From: Tidjanibacter sp.
GTDB taxonomy: Bacteria > Bacteroidota > Bacteroidia > Bacteroidales > Rikenellaceae
Direction: 5' to 3'
Length of the DNA stretch: 24,617 nt
Assembly: GCA_017630115.1 (NCBI GenBank)
Contig: JAGBVY010000010.1
Coordinates: 1-24,617 of the forward strand
Shown piece by piece: positions 6,342-14,290 of the stretch (its first letter is position 1; every line of letters begins with the position of its first letter). Position numbers and translations under genes: made by a program. Below the pieces are notes generated by a model. That model made no database searches. It had not been told where the DNA came from and saw only the letters and a list, made by a program, of their open reading frames with translations.

Positions 6342-8129
6342 TTAGTCCATCTTCAAGACTGCAAGGAAGGCCGACTGTGGCACCTGTACGTTACCAATCT
6401 GGCGCATACGTTTCTTACCCTTCTTCTGCTTTTCGAGCAACTTACGCTTACGGCTAATATCGCCACCATAGCACTTGGCCGTAACATCCTTACGCACCTG
6501 TCTTACCGTTTCACGAGCGATAATTTTAGCACCAATAGCGGCCTGAATGGCGATGTCGAACTGCTGACGTGGGATGAGTTCTTTGAGTTTCTCACACATC
6601 TTGCGACCGAAGTCGTAGGCGTGGTCGGTGTAGATGAGTGACGAAAGAGCATCGACAGGCTCACCATTGAGCAGAATATCGAGTTTGGAGAGTTTGCTCT
6701 CGCGGTAGCCAATCTGGTGGTAGTCAAACGAAGCGTAGCCACGCGAGATACTCTTCAACTTATCGTAGAAGTCGAAGACAATCTCCGAGAGAGGCATATC
6801 GAAGTTAATCTCAACCCTCTCAGGGCCGAGGAAGACCTGATTGACCAGTGTGCCGCGCTTGTCGATGCAGAGCTTGATGACAGCACCGAGGTAGTCGGTC
6901 TTGGTGATAATCTGAGCGCGGATGTAGGGCTCCTCAATCTTATCGACCATCGTCAAATCGGGCAGACCCGATGGATTGTGTACATCGACAACCTCACCCT
7001 TCTTGGTTGTGACCTTAAACGACACGTTGGGCACGGTAGTGATAACATCCATATCGAACTCCCTGTAAAGCCTCTCCTGGACAATCTCCATATGGAGCAA
7101 ACCCAAGAAACCGCACCTAAAACCAAATCCCAAAGCAAGCGAACTCTCGGGCTCGAAAGTAAGCGAGGCGTCGTTGAGTTGAAGCTTTTCGAGCGAGGCA
7201 CGCAAATCCTCATACTCACTTGCATCGACAGGATAGACACCTGCAAAGACCATTGGCTTAACATCCTCAAAACCAGCCACTCCCTCCGAGCAAGGATTCT
7301 CAATGTGGGTAATCGTATCGCCCACCTTCACATCCTTCGAGGCTTTAATACCCGACATAATGTAGCCCACATTACCGGCCTTAATCTCGTCTTGTTGTAC
7401 AAATTTGAGCTTCAAAACGCCAATTTCGTCGGCGTCATACTCAGCACCCGTATTGAAGAACTTTACCCTATCGCCCTTGCGGATAGTGCCATTCATCACA
7501 CGGAAGTAGCCGATAATACCACGATAGGAATTGAAAACCGAGTCGAAAATAAGAGCCTGCAAGGGGGCGTTTTCGTCGCCTTTGGGTGCGGGTACTCTAT
7601 CGACAATGGCGTCGAGAATCTCCTCAATGCCAATGCCCGTACGAGCCGAAGCACACAAAATATCCTCCGCATCGCAGCCCAATAGCTCTACAATCTGGTC
7701 CTTAACCTCATCAACCATAGCCGACTCCATATCGATTTTGTTGATTACGGGGATAATCTCCAAGTCGTGCTCTAAGGCCAAGTAGAGGTTGGATATGGTC
7801 TGTGCCTGAATACCCTGCGAAGCGTCCACCACAAGCAATGCACCCTCACACGAAGCGATGGCGCGCGAAACCTCGTAGGAGAAATCGACGTGTCCGGGGG
7901 TGTCAATCAAGTTGAGCGTATATACCTCACCTTCACGCTCATAGTTCATCTGTATGGCGTGCGACTTGATAGTAATACCCTTTTCGCGTTCAAGCTCCAT
8001 ATCGTCGAGCACCTGATTTTGCAACTCGCGCTGCGAGAGCGTACCGGTCTGTTCGAGGAGTCGATCGGCAAGGGTACTCTTACCATGGTCTATATGGGCA
8101 ATTATACAAAAGTTGCGAATATTTTTCAT
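6342..8129 (-). CDS. lepA: Elongation factor 4 (back-translocating GTPase LepA)
   Basis: A 595-residue GTPase of normal family length. The G1 loop AHIDHGKST (11-19), G3 DTPGH (76-80) and G4 NKID (130-133) are intact. Beta-barrel and EF-G-like domains III and V follow, then the LepA-specific C-terminal domain with the basic KKGKKRMRQIGNVQVP stretch. The protein binds stalled ribosomes and promotes reverse translocation or assists ribosome assembly and initiation. The ATG at 8129 gives the canonical MKNIRNFCIIAHIDHGKST start. It is a single-gene unit, with a -7 element at 8151-8158 and a shared hairpin terminator downstream. Confidence 0.98.
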   Translation of the reverse strand: MKNIRNFCIIAHIDHGKSTLADRLLEQTGTLSQRELQNQVLDDMELEREKGITIKSHAIQMNYEREGEVYTLNLIDTPGHVDFSYEVSRAIASCEGALLVVDASQGIQAQTISNLYLALEHDLEIIPVINKIDMESAMVDEVKDQIVELLGCDAEDILCASARTGIGIEEILDAIVDRVPAPKGDENAPLQALIFDSVFNSYRGIIGYFRVMNGTIRKGDRVKFFNTGAEYDADEIGVLKLKFVQQDEIKAGNVGYIMSGIKASKDVKVGDTITHIENPCSEGVAGFEDVKPMVFAGVYPVDASEYEDLRASLEKLQLNDASLTFEPESSLALGFGFRCGFLGLLHMEIVQERLYREFDMDVITTVPNVSFKVTTKKGEVVDVHNPSGLPDLTMVDKIEEPYIRAQIITKTDYLGAVIKLCIDKRGTLVNQVFLGPERVEINFDMPLSEIVFDFYDKLKSISRGYASFDYHQIGYRESKLSKLDILLNGEPVDALSSLIYTDHAYDFGRKMCEKLKELIPRQQFDIAIQAAIGAKIIARETVRQVRKDVTAKCYGGDISRKRKLLEKQKKGKKRMRQIGNVQVPQSAFLAVLKMD

Positions 8130-8150
8130 AGTATCTTATATAATAGGTTG

Positions 8151-8158
8151 CAAATGTA
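8151..8158 (-). promoter_or_regulatory. -7 element for lepA
   Basis: The - strand reads TACATTTG from 8158 to 8151, a full TAnnTTTG match 21 bases before the lepA ATG. No convincing -33 element is seen at the expected distance. Confidence 0.55.
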
Positions 8159-8245
8159 CATATTTTCTACAAAAATTAAAATAGCTGTGGTGCAATCTGT
8201 TTTTACATACAAATGTTCAATCAAAGAAAAATATAACCTAATATG

Positions 8246-8276
8246 TTGCAAAATTGAACATAAAATGCTATTTTTG
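8246..8276 (+). promoter_or_regulatory. Promoter for the ACT-domain gene
   Basis: TTG (8246-8248), a 20-base spacer and TATTTTTG (8269-8276) match the consensus. This puts the transcript start near 8282 and rules out in-frame codons further upstream (for example the ATG at 8265) as translation starts. Confidence 0.7.
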
Positions 8277-8296
8277 CAGACCACAACCACAAACAT

Positions 8297-8334
8297 TCCT
8301 TTTTTGCAGGGCGTTAATGCCCTGCAAAAAAGGA
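8297..8334 (+). promoter_or_regulatory. Perfect leader hairpin before the ACT-domain gene
   Basis: A 16-bp uninterrupted stem (8297-8312 with 8319-8334) closes the loop GTTAAT. It begins about 15 bases after the predicted transcript start and ends 20 bases before the ATG at 8355. The arm contains six T's on the 5' side and six A's on the 3' side, so it is not a standard terminator for this strand. It may control translation or stability, or be an operator palindrome. Confidence 0.65.
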
Positions 8335-8354
8335 TAAAAATAATTCAGACTGCA

Positions 8355-9029
8355 ATGATTTCTATTCCTTCTGCTGTTGAATCAGTTATTAAAAAACGCC
8401 CCTTCCTCGAAGGCGCACTAATCGAAGGCCTTATTAACCTTTCGGCCTTAGCTCGACAACTCAAACCTGAGATTGAGTCTATGGTTGGTAGAGAGGTAAA
8501 TGACAGCGCAGTAATTATGGCACTCAACCGCCTTGTTCCACGTCTGGAAATCATCACTGCCAAGAAGGCAAAATCGGTTGTTGAAAACATTGGCGACATC
8601 ACTGTTAGGAGCAATTTGGCCGATTTCACCTTCCACAACTCCCCAACCCTCCACCTGAAACAAGCCCGTCTTTTGGAGCAAATACACGAGCAGAGCAACC
8701 TCTTCTGCACAATTTCGCAGGGTATCTACGAGACAACTATTGTTGTGAGCGAGCAACTCAGCGAGCTAATCGAGGAGTTGTTTGCCGACGAAATAATCAT
8801 TTCAAAGAATGCTAAACTCTCGCTCATAACCATCAAGCTCCCCACCGACAACACTCTGTGTCCCGGTGTATATTATTACCTTTTCAAAGAGTTGGCGTGG
8901 GACAGCATCAACATCGTAGAGGTGATAAGTACCTCCAATGAGTTCACAATCGTGGTGAGCGACATCGACATACACCGCGCTTTTGCAATACTTATGAACG
9001 CCAAGCAGAAGGCTGTCATTTTGGGGTAG
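8355..9029 (+). CDS. Two-ACT-domain protein, putative amino-acid-responsive regulator
   Basis: A 224-residue cytosolic protein. The N-terminal 60 residues are helical (RPFLEGALIEGLINLSALAR, then GREVNDSAVIMALNRL) and could be a small DNA- or protein-binding domain. Residues 82-150 and 155-222 look like two ACT domains. The second, with PGVYYYLFKELAWDSINIVEVIS and NEFTIVVSDIDIHRAFAIL, resembles the regulatory C-terminus of aspartokinases. ACT domains bind amino acids or similar small molecules at domain interfaces. No catalytic domain is attached, so a sensory role is inferred. The ATG at 8355 is chosen because the promoter at 8246-8276 excludes earlier codons. The leader carries a 16-bp hairpin, and the gene ends in its own terminator. 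Confidence 0.7.
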   Translation: MISIPSAVESVIKKRPFLEGALIEGLINLSALARQLKPEIESMVGREVNDSAVIMALNRLVPRLEIITAKKAKSVVENIGDITVRSNLADFTFHNSPTLHLKQARLLEQIHEQSNLFCTISQGIYETTIVVSEQLSELIEELFADEIIISKNAKLSLITIKLPTDNTLCPGVYYYLFKELAWDSINIVEVISTSNEFTIVVSDIDIHRAFAILMNAKQKAVILG

Positions 9030-9074
9030 ATAGGAGCATTATGGGCCCAACGAAGTGGGGCTGATAAATAGAAA

Positions 9075-9102
9075 AGAGATAGGGCTACGGCCCTATTTTT
9101 TT
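9075..9102 (+). terminator. Rho-independent terminator after the ACT-domain gene
   Basis: The stem ATAGGGC/GCCCTAT (9079-9085 with 9090-9096) has loop TACG and runs into seven T's (9096-9102), which also pair with the preceding A/G run to lengthen the stem. Confidence 0.85.
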
Positions 9103-9162
9103 GTACCTACAATTAAGCCTCGGGGGATTATGCGAGAAAAATCTAATTTTCGGGGGCAGATA

Positions 9163-9194
9163 TTGGCCAAATCTCAATTAAAATTGTATTTTTG
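9163..9194 (+). promoter_or_regulatory. Promoter for pheT
   Basis: TTG (9163-9165), a 21-base spacer and TATTTTTG (9187-9194) fit the consensus. The leader to the ATG at 9273 is about 70 bases and holds a small 7-bp hairpin (TGGCGCA/TGCGCCA, 9204-9220, 3-base loop). I saw no T-box or leader peptide. Confidence 0.68.
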
Positions 9195-9272
9195 TAGGTT
9201 AAATGGCGCATAGTGCGCCAACGGATTTAAGCACCAAGAGAAGAAACGAACTAAAAATATAAATACAAGACT

Positions 9273-11732
9273 ATGAATATCTCTTACAATTGGCTCAAAA
9301 ACTACCTTTTGAGCGACCTAAAAGCCGAAGAGGCAGCCGTAATCCTCACTGATATTGGCCTTGAAATAGAGGACTTTGAGAAACTCGAAGCCGTAAAGGG
9401 TGGACTCAAAGGTGTGGTTGTAGGCGAGGTGCTCACTTGTGAGGACCATCCCGATTCGGATCACCTCCACGTCACAACAGTTGATGTTGGCACAGGCGAG
9501 CCTTTGGGCATCGTTTGTGGCGCTGCCAACTGCCGCAAGGGTCTGAAAGTTATGTGCGCCACGGTAGGTGCCGAATTGCACCCCATCGGCTCAACAGAGG
9601 TATTCAAAATCAAACGTAGCAAGATTCGTGGTGTTGAGTCGCTCGGTATGCTCTGCGCCGAGGACGAGTTGGGCATTGGCTCTTCGCACGATGGCATTAT
9701 GGAGCTCGACGAGAACGCCATACCCGGCACCCCTGCAATGGAGTATCTCAAACTCACCGACGACTACCGCTTGGGCATTGGCCTTACCCCCAACCGCATC
9801 GATGCAGCATCGCACTACGGCGTTGCACGCGACTTGGCAGCCTACCTACGCTCACAAGGCCGAGAGGCAGAATTGCGTCTGCCCAGCGTGGAGGATTTCA
9901 AGGTGGACAACACCTCCAGAGCCACACAGGTAGTGGTTGAGAATAGCGAGGCTGCTCCCCGCTATGCTGGTATCAATATCTCGGGTGTGAAGGTTGCTCC
10001 CTCGCCCCAGTGGTTGCAGAACGCCCTGAGGGCTATTGGCATCAACCCCAAAAACAACGTTGTCGATGTTACCAACTATGTACTCCACGAGCTCTGCCAA
10101 CCCCTCCACTCCTTCGATGCCGACCGCATTGCAGGCAATAAGGTTGTAGTTCGCACCTGCCCCGAAGGCACTCCTTTCCGCACTCTCGACGGCGTGGAGC
10201 GCAAACTCTCCGAGCAGGATCTTATGATTTGCGACAGCGAGAAACCAATGTGTATTGCAGGCGTGTTTGGTGGCGAGCACTCTGGCGTTACAGAAAATAC
10301 CACCAACGTATTCCTCGAAAGTGCCTACTTCAACCCTGTATGGGTACGCAAGACCGCCAAGCGTCACGCACTTTCGACCGACGCATCGTTCCGCTTTGAG
10401 CGTGGTATCGACCCCAACATCACTGTCTATGCACTCAAACGTGCAGCTCTGCTGATTAAAGAGCTTGCCGGTGGCGAGATTACCTCCGAGATTACCGATA
10501 TTTACCCCGCCCCTGTTGCTCCTTTTGCAATCAACATTAGCTACGACTATATCGACAACCTGATTGGTAAGGCCATTGGCCAGCAGACCATTAAAGATAT
10601 TCTCCACAGCCTCGAAATAGAGATTACTGGCGAGACCAGCGAGGGTCTGTCGGTACTTGTTCCTGCCTACCGTGTAGATGTTCAGCGCCCTGCCGACCTT
10701 GTGGAGGAGATTTTGCGTATCTACGGCTACAACAACGTTGAGATTCCCGAGCACGTCAATTCGACCCTTTCGTATGAGGCCAAACCCAACCGCGACAAAC
10801 TCCGCAATATGGTCAGCGATATGCTCTCGGCCTGCGGCTTTGCCGAGGTTATGAACAACTCGCTCTCGAAGAGTAGCTACTACGAAAACTCGGAGGTCTA
10901 TCCCTCGGAGCGTTGCGTGAAGATTATGAATCCTCTAAGTGCCGACTTGGGCGTTATGCGCCAGACCTTGCTCTATGGTCTTATGGAGGTTGTGGAGCTG
11001 AATGTCAACCGCAAGGCTCAGAGCATCAAGATTTACGAGTTTGGCAACACCTACACCTACAATGCCGAGCGCAAGGAGGAGGATGGACTCGCACCCTACG
11101 ATGAGAGCTTCCGCCTGTCGGTAGCAATCTCGGGCGCACGCACCTCGCAGTCGTGGAATAGCAAGACTGAGGCAAGCGACTTCTTCACCCTCAAAGCTGT
11201 GGCAGAGAAGATTTTGCGTCGTTTTGGTATGGATATCTACACCCTGCGTAGCGAGCCTATCCAGAATGAGCTCTATGCCGAGGGTCTGAGTTTGAAGGCG
11301 GGCAACAAGGAGTTGTTGCAGATTGCTACCATCTCGCCCAAAGTGCGCAAGATGTTCGACCTGAAAGGCGAGGTTTACTTCCTCGACATCGACTTCGACA
11401 CCCTGCTCAAATACACCAAGAAGCACAAAGTCAGCGTCAAAGAGTTGGCTAAGTTCCCCGCTGTTAAGCGCGACCTTGCGCTGCTTGTCGATAGCGCCGT
11501 AAGCTACGCCGAGTTGCGTCAGATTGCCTTCCAGACCGAGAAGAAGTTGCTCAAAGATGTTACCTTGTTCGACGTCTATACGGGCGACAAACTCGAAGCA
11601 GGCAAGAAGTCCTACGCACTTGGATTCATACTCCAAGATGAGAGCAAGACCCTCGACGAAAAGACCATCGAGAATACGATGAACAAACTCATCGACGCCT
11701 TCGCCAAGAAGGCCGGCGCTACAATTAGGTAG
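9273..11732 (+). CDS. pheT: Phenylalanyl-tRNA synthetase beta subunit
   Basis: An 819-residue protein of normal bacterial PheT length. Order of domains: N-terminal MNISYNWLKNYL, the EMAP-type tRNA-binding OB fold (about 40-150, with HPDSDHLHV), B3/B4 (about 210-400, editing), B5 (about 400-480), the catalytic-like core and the FDX-ACB anticodon-binding domain (about 725-819, KFPAVKRDLALLVD). With PheS it forms the alpha2beta2 enzyme that charges tRNA-Phe and hydrolyses mischarged Tyr-tRNA. pheS is not in the window, so the two are unlinked here, as in many Bacteroidota. It is transcribed alone from its own promoter and ends in a two-way hairpin. Confidence 0.97.
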   Translation: MNISYNWLKNYLLSDLKAEEAAVILTDIGLEIEDFEKLEAVKGGLKGVVVGEVLTCEDHPDSDHLHVTTVDVGTGEPLGIVCGAANCRKGLKVMCATVGAELHPIGSTEVFKIKRSKIRGVESLGMLCAEDELGIGSSHDGIMELDENAIPGTPAMEYLKLTDDYRLGIGLTPNRIDAASHYGVARDLAAYLRSQGREAELRLPSVEDFKVDNTSRATQVVVENSEAAPRYAGINISGVKVAPSPQWLQNALRAIGINPKNNVVDVTNYVLHELCQPLHSFDADRIAGNKVVVRTCPEGTPFRTLDGVERKLSEQDLMICDSEKPMCIAGVFGGEHSGVTENTTNVFLESAYFNPVWVRKTAKRHALSTDASFRFERGIDPNITVYALKRAALLIKELAGGEITSEITDIYPAPVAPFAINISYDYIDNLIGKAIGQQTIKDILHSLEIEITGETSEGLSVLVPAYRVDVQRPADLVEEILRIYGYNNVEIPEHVNSTLSYEAKPNRDKLRNMVSDMLSACGFAEVMNNSLSKSSYYENSEVYPSERCVKIMNPLSADLGVMRQTLLYGLMEVVELNVNRKAQSIKIYEFGNTYTYNAERKEEDGLAPYDESFRLSVAISGARTSQSWNSKTEASDFFTLKAVAEKILRRFGMDIYTLRSEPIQNELYAEGLSLKAGNKELLQIATISPKVRKMFDLKGEVYFLDIDFDTLLKYTKKHKVSVKELAKFPAVKRDLALLVDSAVSYAELRQIAFQTEKKLLKDVTLFDVYTGDKLEAGKKSYALGFILQDESKTLDEKTIENTMNKLIDAFAKKAGATIR

Positions 11733-11755
11733 CCCTGCTGACTTGCACGATACCA

Positions 11756-11796
11756 ACAAAAAGGAGAAGAATCCGCTTGGGTTCTTCTCCTTTTGT
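11756..11796. terminator. Two-way terminator between pheT and the thioesterase gene
   Basis: AAAAGGAGAAGAA (11759-11771) pairs perfectly with 11782-11794. Three further inner pairs, one of them G-T, leave a GCTT loop. T runs flank it on both strands, which suits the convergent genes on either side. Confidence 0.8.
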
Positions 11797-11818
11797 ATTG
11801 GTGGTATGGGGGCGCTGG

Positions 11819-12232
11819 CTACTTGCTCTCGAAGAGCTGACGGAACCACTCGGGGGCGTGGCAGGGGCGACGGGTGGTGGCATTGACAAAGACCAACTCC
11901 ACAAATCCCGTATTGACCAACTCGCCGGCCTCGTTACGAATCTCGTGGTCGAACCTTAGGCGCGCACCCTTAATCTCGTGCATCATAACCTTGATAGTCA
12001 GCAGGTCGTCGTAGCGAGCAGGTGTGAGGAACTTCATCCCAACCTCCCTAACGGGCATCATCACTCCGCCCTCCTCCATCGCTTTGTAGGTAAAACCCTT
12101 TTCGCGCAGCAATTCGGTGCGAGCATACTCATAATAGACGGGGTAGTTGGAGTGATGAACGACACCCATCTGGTCGGTCTCCTTATACCTCACTCTGAGT
12201 TGTATATCCTTCTCAAACAATATATTATCCAT
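11819..12232 (-). CDS. YbgC-like acyl-CoA thioesterase
   Basis: A 137-residue hotdog-fold enzyme of the 4-hydroxybenzoyl-CoA thioesterase/YbgC family. The signature RYKETDQMGVVHHSNYPVYY (15-34) holds the catalytic aspartate (about D20), and the central helix is EYARTELLREKG. Strands such as GARLRFDHEIRN and NTGFVELVFVN complete the fold. It hydrolyses acyl-CoA; its chain-length preference cannot be read from sequence. It is the third gene of the rex unit and starts only 6 bases after the stop of the FAD-synthetase gene, so translational coupling is likely. Confidence 0.9.
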   Translation of the reverse strand: MDNILFEKDIQLRVRYKETDQMGVVHHSNYPVYYEYARTELLREKGFTYKAMEEGGVMMPVREVGMKFLTPARYDDLLTIKVMMHEIKGARLRFDHEIRNEAGELVNTGFVELVFVNATTRRPCHAPEWFRQLFESK

Positions 12233-12238
12233 ATCAAA

Positions 12239-12802
12239 TTAAAGTTTATGTCCAAGCAGTTCTTCGGCCCTTTGAATCTCGCCCGACTCCACAAGCGCCC
12301 TTATCACCGAGGAGCTAACCTTACCACCCTCGTAGGTGTAGGCCGAGGCCCTATGAAGCGCAAAACCGTATTTCTCGGCAAGCCTTTCGAAGTGGTCGGC
12401 CGAAACGCCCACGTCGTGACCAAAGCGGTGATTGTAGCCCACAACAAGTGTATCAACACCAAGTTTGGCAACCAAAAAATCCCTTACAAACTCTTCGGAG
12501 CTAAGGGCCGCAAAGGCCAACGTAAACTCCACAACAATAAGCTCATCCACACCGAGTGCTTCGAGCAGTTGAGCCTTCTGGGCGATGGTTGTGAGCAATC
12601 GGAACTCTCCACCGCGTGGCAGAACCTCCCTCGGATGAGGGTCGAATGTGACGACCACGCTACGACCACCTATGCGACGCGCCTCCTGAACCACCTCGCC
12701 GAGCAAGGCGGCGTGGCCACGATGCACACCGTCGAACGAACCAATAGTAACAACCGGTCGCTCGATAGCAGACAGAGAGTCAAAACCGTAGTGGATACGC
12801 AT
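12239..12802 (-). CDS. ribF: RibF-type FAD synthetase domain, no riboflavin kinase domain
   Basis: A 187-residue protein equal to the N-terminal FMN adenylyltransferase half of bifunctional RibF. It shows the nucleotidyl-transferase motif GSFDGVHRGH (about 19-28), TFDPHPREVL and VVGYNHRFGHD. It ends just after SSSVIRALVESGEIQRAEELLG, the usual linker to the riboflavin kinase domain, which is absent; full RibF is about 300 residues or more. The next gene begins 6 bases later in another frame and encodes a thioesterase, so no kinase remnant remains. Riboflavin kinase must be supplied by another gene if this protein makes FAD from FMN. The ATG at 12802 is used; upstream sequence overlaps rex. 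It lies 19 bases after rex, which links flavin cofactor supply to the NADH-sensing regulon. Confidence 0.88.
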   Translation of the reverse strand: MRIHYGFDSLSAIERPVVTIGSFDGVHRGHAALLGEVVQEARRIGGRSVVVTFDPHPREVLPRGGEFRLLTTIAQKAQLLEALGVDELIVVEFTLAFAALSSEEFVRDFLVAKLGVDTLVVGYNHRFGHDVGVSADHFERLAEKYGFALHRASAYTYEGGKVSSSVIRALVESGEIQRAEELLGHKL

Positions 12803-12821
12803 TGTGCTAATAATAAGGCCG

Positions 12822-13466
12822 TTAAATGTCACTCCTCTCCTGCTCCTTAACAAAGTAGGCAACCTTTTCGAGCAGAGTAGTAATGTCGTAGTTCTCCACA
12901 AAAATACCCAAGGGGAAATTCAGGGGCTTGGAGGTGAAATTGAGCACGCCCTTGATACCTGCGTTCACAATGGGCAACACCACATCCTCAGCTACGCGCG
13001 TTGGACAAGAGATAATGGTGATGTTAATATCCAACTCCTCCACCCTCTGCGAGAACTCTTCCATCGAGTAGCAGGGGATATCGTCGATTGTGGTATCCAC
13101 CTTCGAGGCATCCACATCGAAAGCCGCCACAATCTTCAAATTCAAACCCTTGCTATTGAAATACTTAGTAATAGCTTGACCCAAGTGGCCCATACCTATC
13201 ACGCCTATATTCATTGGTTGGGGAGCATCGAGAATGTCGCCAATAAAATCGGCCAACACGCTCACATCGTAACCCTTTTTCGTATCGCTCGTAAAGCCAA
13301 TCAACATCAAATCACGACGCACTTGCACCGCTGTAAGACCGTGCATACCCGCCAAAACGTGGGAGAATATGTGGGTAATACCCTGCTTTTGGCAGCGCAA
13401 CAGCGTGCGACGATATTCGCTCAGTCGCTCAACGGTTTTCTCGGGTAGTGCTTGCAAATCCGACAT
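12822..13466 (-). CDS. rex: Redox-sensing transcriptional repressor Rex
   Basis: A 214-residue regulator of standard Rex length. Residues 5-80 form the winged helix, with PEKTVERLSEYRRTLLRC and a recognition-helix region around LTAVQVRRDLMLIG. Residues 85-200 are a Rossmann NAD(H)-binding domain with GMGHLG (91-96). Its C-terminal part has the swapped helix expected for the dimer. Rex represses fermentation and respiration genes until the NADH/NAD+ ratio rises. It heads the unit rex-ribF-thioesterase. Its promoter (13501-13535) overlaps a near-palindrome at 13486-13504 that could be a Rex operator, so autoregulation is plausible. Confidence 0.95.
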   Translation of the reverse strand: MSDLQALPEKTVERLSEYRRTLLRCQKQGITHIFSHVLAGMHGLTAVQVRRDLMLIGFTSDTKKGYDVSVLADFIGDILDAPQPMNIGVIGMGHLGQAITKYFNSKGLNLKIVAAFDVDASKVDTTIDDIPCYSMEEFSQRVEELDINITIISCPTRVAEDVVLPIVNAGIKGVLNFTSKPLNFPLGIFVENYDITTLLEKVAYFVKEQERSDI

Positions 13467-13485
13467 AGTAGGAAGAGATTAAAAT

Positions 13486-13504
13486 TTTGATAATTATTTA
13501 CAAA
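13486..13504. promoter_or_regulatory. Candidate Rex operator upstream of rex
   Basis: TTTGATAAT and ATTTACAAA are separated by one base and match in 7 of 9 palindrome positions. The outer TTG...CAA resembles known Rex half-sites, but the spacing is one base shorter than the common 18-bp form. It overlaps the rex -7 element and transcript start. The region is AT-rich, so chance is possible. Confidence 0.35.
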
Positions 13505-13535
13505 GGTAACGATTTTTATTAAATTTGTAGTCAAA
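13501..13535 (-). promoter_or_regulatory. Promoter for the rex unit
   Basis: On the - strand, TTTG (13535-13532), a 23-base spacer and TACCTTTG (13508-13501) fit the consensus. The leader to the ATG at 13466 is about 30 bases. It overlaps the divergent promoter of the HAD gene. Confidence 0.62.
13520..13527 (+). promoter_or_regulatory. -7 element for the HAD phosphatase gene
   Basis: TAAATTTG fits TAnnTTTG, 23 bases before the ATG at 13551. It lies inside the spacer of the divergent rex promoter, so the two probably compete. No clear -33 partner is seen. Confidence 0.5.
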
Positions 13536-13550
13536 ATAAACAAACAACCT

Positions 13551-14216
13551 ATGGTAAAAGGAGTTATATTCGATATGGACGGAGTATTGGTCAATAATAT
13601 GTCCGTTCATTTTCAGGCATTTGCCGCAATGGCCGAGCGCTACCACCTCACCGCCGATGAGGGTGCCGATTTCACCCACCTGAATGGTCGTGGCAACGAC
13701 GACATCATCTGCGCACTCTTTCCGCCCGAAATTGTAGCCGCAAAGGGAGTGGAGGCACTTGCCGCCGAGAAAGAGGCACTCTATCGTGAGATTTACGCCC
13801 CCACCATTGCCCCCACCAAAGGACTTACCACCCTACTATCCGAGCTAAAAGAGGCCGGCATAAGGTGTGCCGTAGGCTCTTCGGGACCCAAGCTCAATGT
13901 AGAGTTTGTACTCGAAAAGTGCCATATTGAGCCCTATTTCGATGTACGCATCAGCGGCGATATGGTCACCCGCTGCAAGCCCGACCCCGAGATATTCCTC
14001 ACAGCAGCACAGAAGTTGGGACTTAGCCCCTCGGAGTGTCTTGTCTTCGAGGATGCCATTGCGGGCGTCACAGCTGCCCGAGCTGCGGGTATGAAGGTCA
14101 TTGCTCTCACATCCACCCACACCCGCGAGCAACTTCTACCCCACTCGCCCAACATCATCGCAGAGGATTTTACCACCATAGACCTAGGCATAATCCGCTC
14201 ACTGTGGTCGAAGTAG
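13551..14216 (+). CDS. HAD-superfamily phosphatase, beta-phosphoglucomutase-like
   Basis: A 221-residue haloacid-dehalogenase-fold enzyme. Motif I FDMDGVLV (7-14) gives nucleophile D8 and acid/base D10, motif II is the VGSSG stretch near residue 106, motif III is CKPDPEIF, and motif IV is VFEDAIAGVTAA. The helical cap between residues 15 and 80 is of the C1 type seen in beta-phosphoglucomutase and small sugar-phosphate phosphatases. It removes phosphate from, or moves it on, a small phosphorylated metabolite; the substrate is not assigned. It is divergent from rex with closely packed promoters, and ends at a two-way terminator shared with the dnaN unit. Confidence 0.88.
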   Translation: MVKGVIFDMDGVLVNNMSVHFQAFAAMAERYHLTADEGADFTHLNGRGNDDIICALFPPEIVAAKGVEALAAEKEALYREIYAPTIAPTKGLTTLLSELKEAGIRCAVGSSGPKLNVEFVLEKCHIEPYFDVRISGDMVTRCKPDPEIFLTAAQKLGLSPSECLVFEDAIAGVTAARAAGMKVIALTSTHTREQLLPHSPNIIAEDFTTIDLGIIRSLWSK

Positions 14217-14227
14217 GCAGACACGAC

Positions 14228-14273
14228 AAAACTAAAAGAGTGAAGAACCAGCGTTCTTCACTCTTTTAGTTTT
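14228..14273. terminator. Two-way terminator between the HAD gene and the dnaN unit
   Basis: A perfect 21-bp stem (14228-14248 with 14253-14273) closes the loop CAGC. Arms end in TTTTAGTTTT on both strands, matching its place between convergent genes. Confidence 0.85.
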
Positions 14274-14290
14274 CAGCACATTAGGCTACT

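Noticed and set aside
6717..7685. 322-residue + strand open frame inside lepA
   Set aside because: Antisense shadow of lepA, a certain gene.
9195..9272. T-box or attenuator in the pheT leader
   Set aside because: Only a 7-bp hairpin is present; no T-box sequence, antiterminator or Phe-rich leader peptide was found.
12232..12250. Frameshift hiding a riboflavin kinase domain after the short RibF
   Set aside because: The following sequence is fully used by an intact thioesterase gene in another frame; no kinase motifs appear in any frame.
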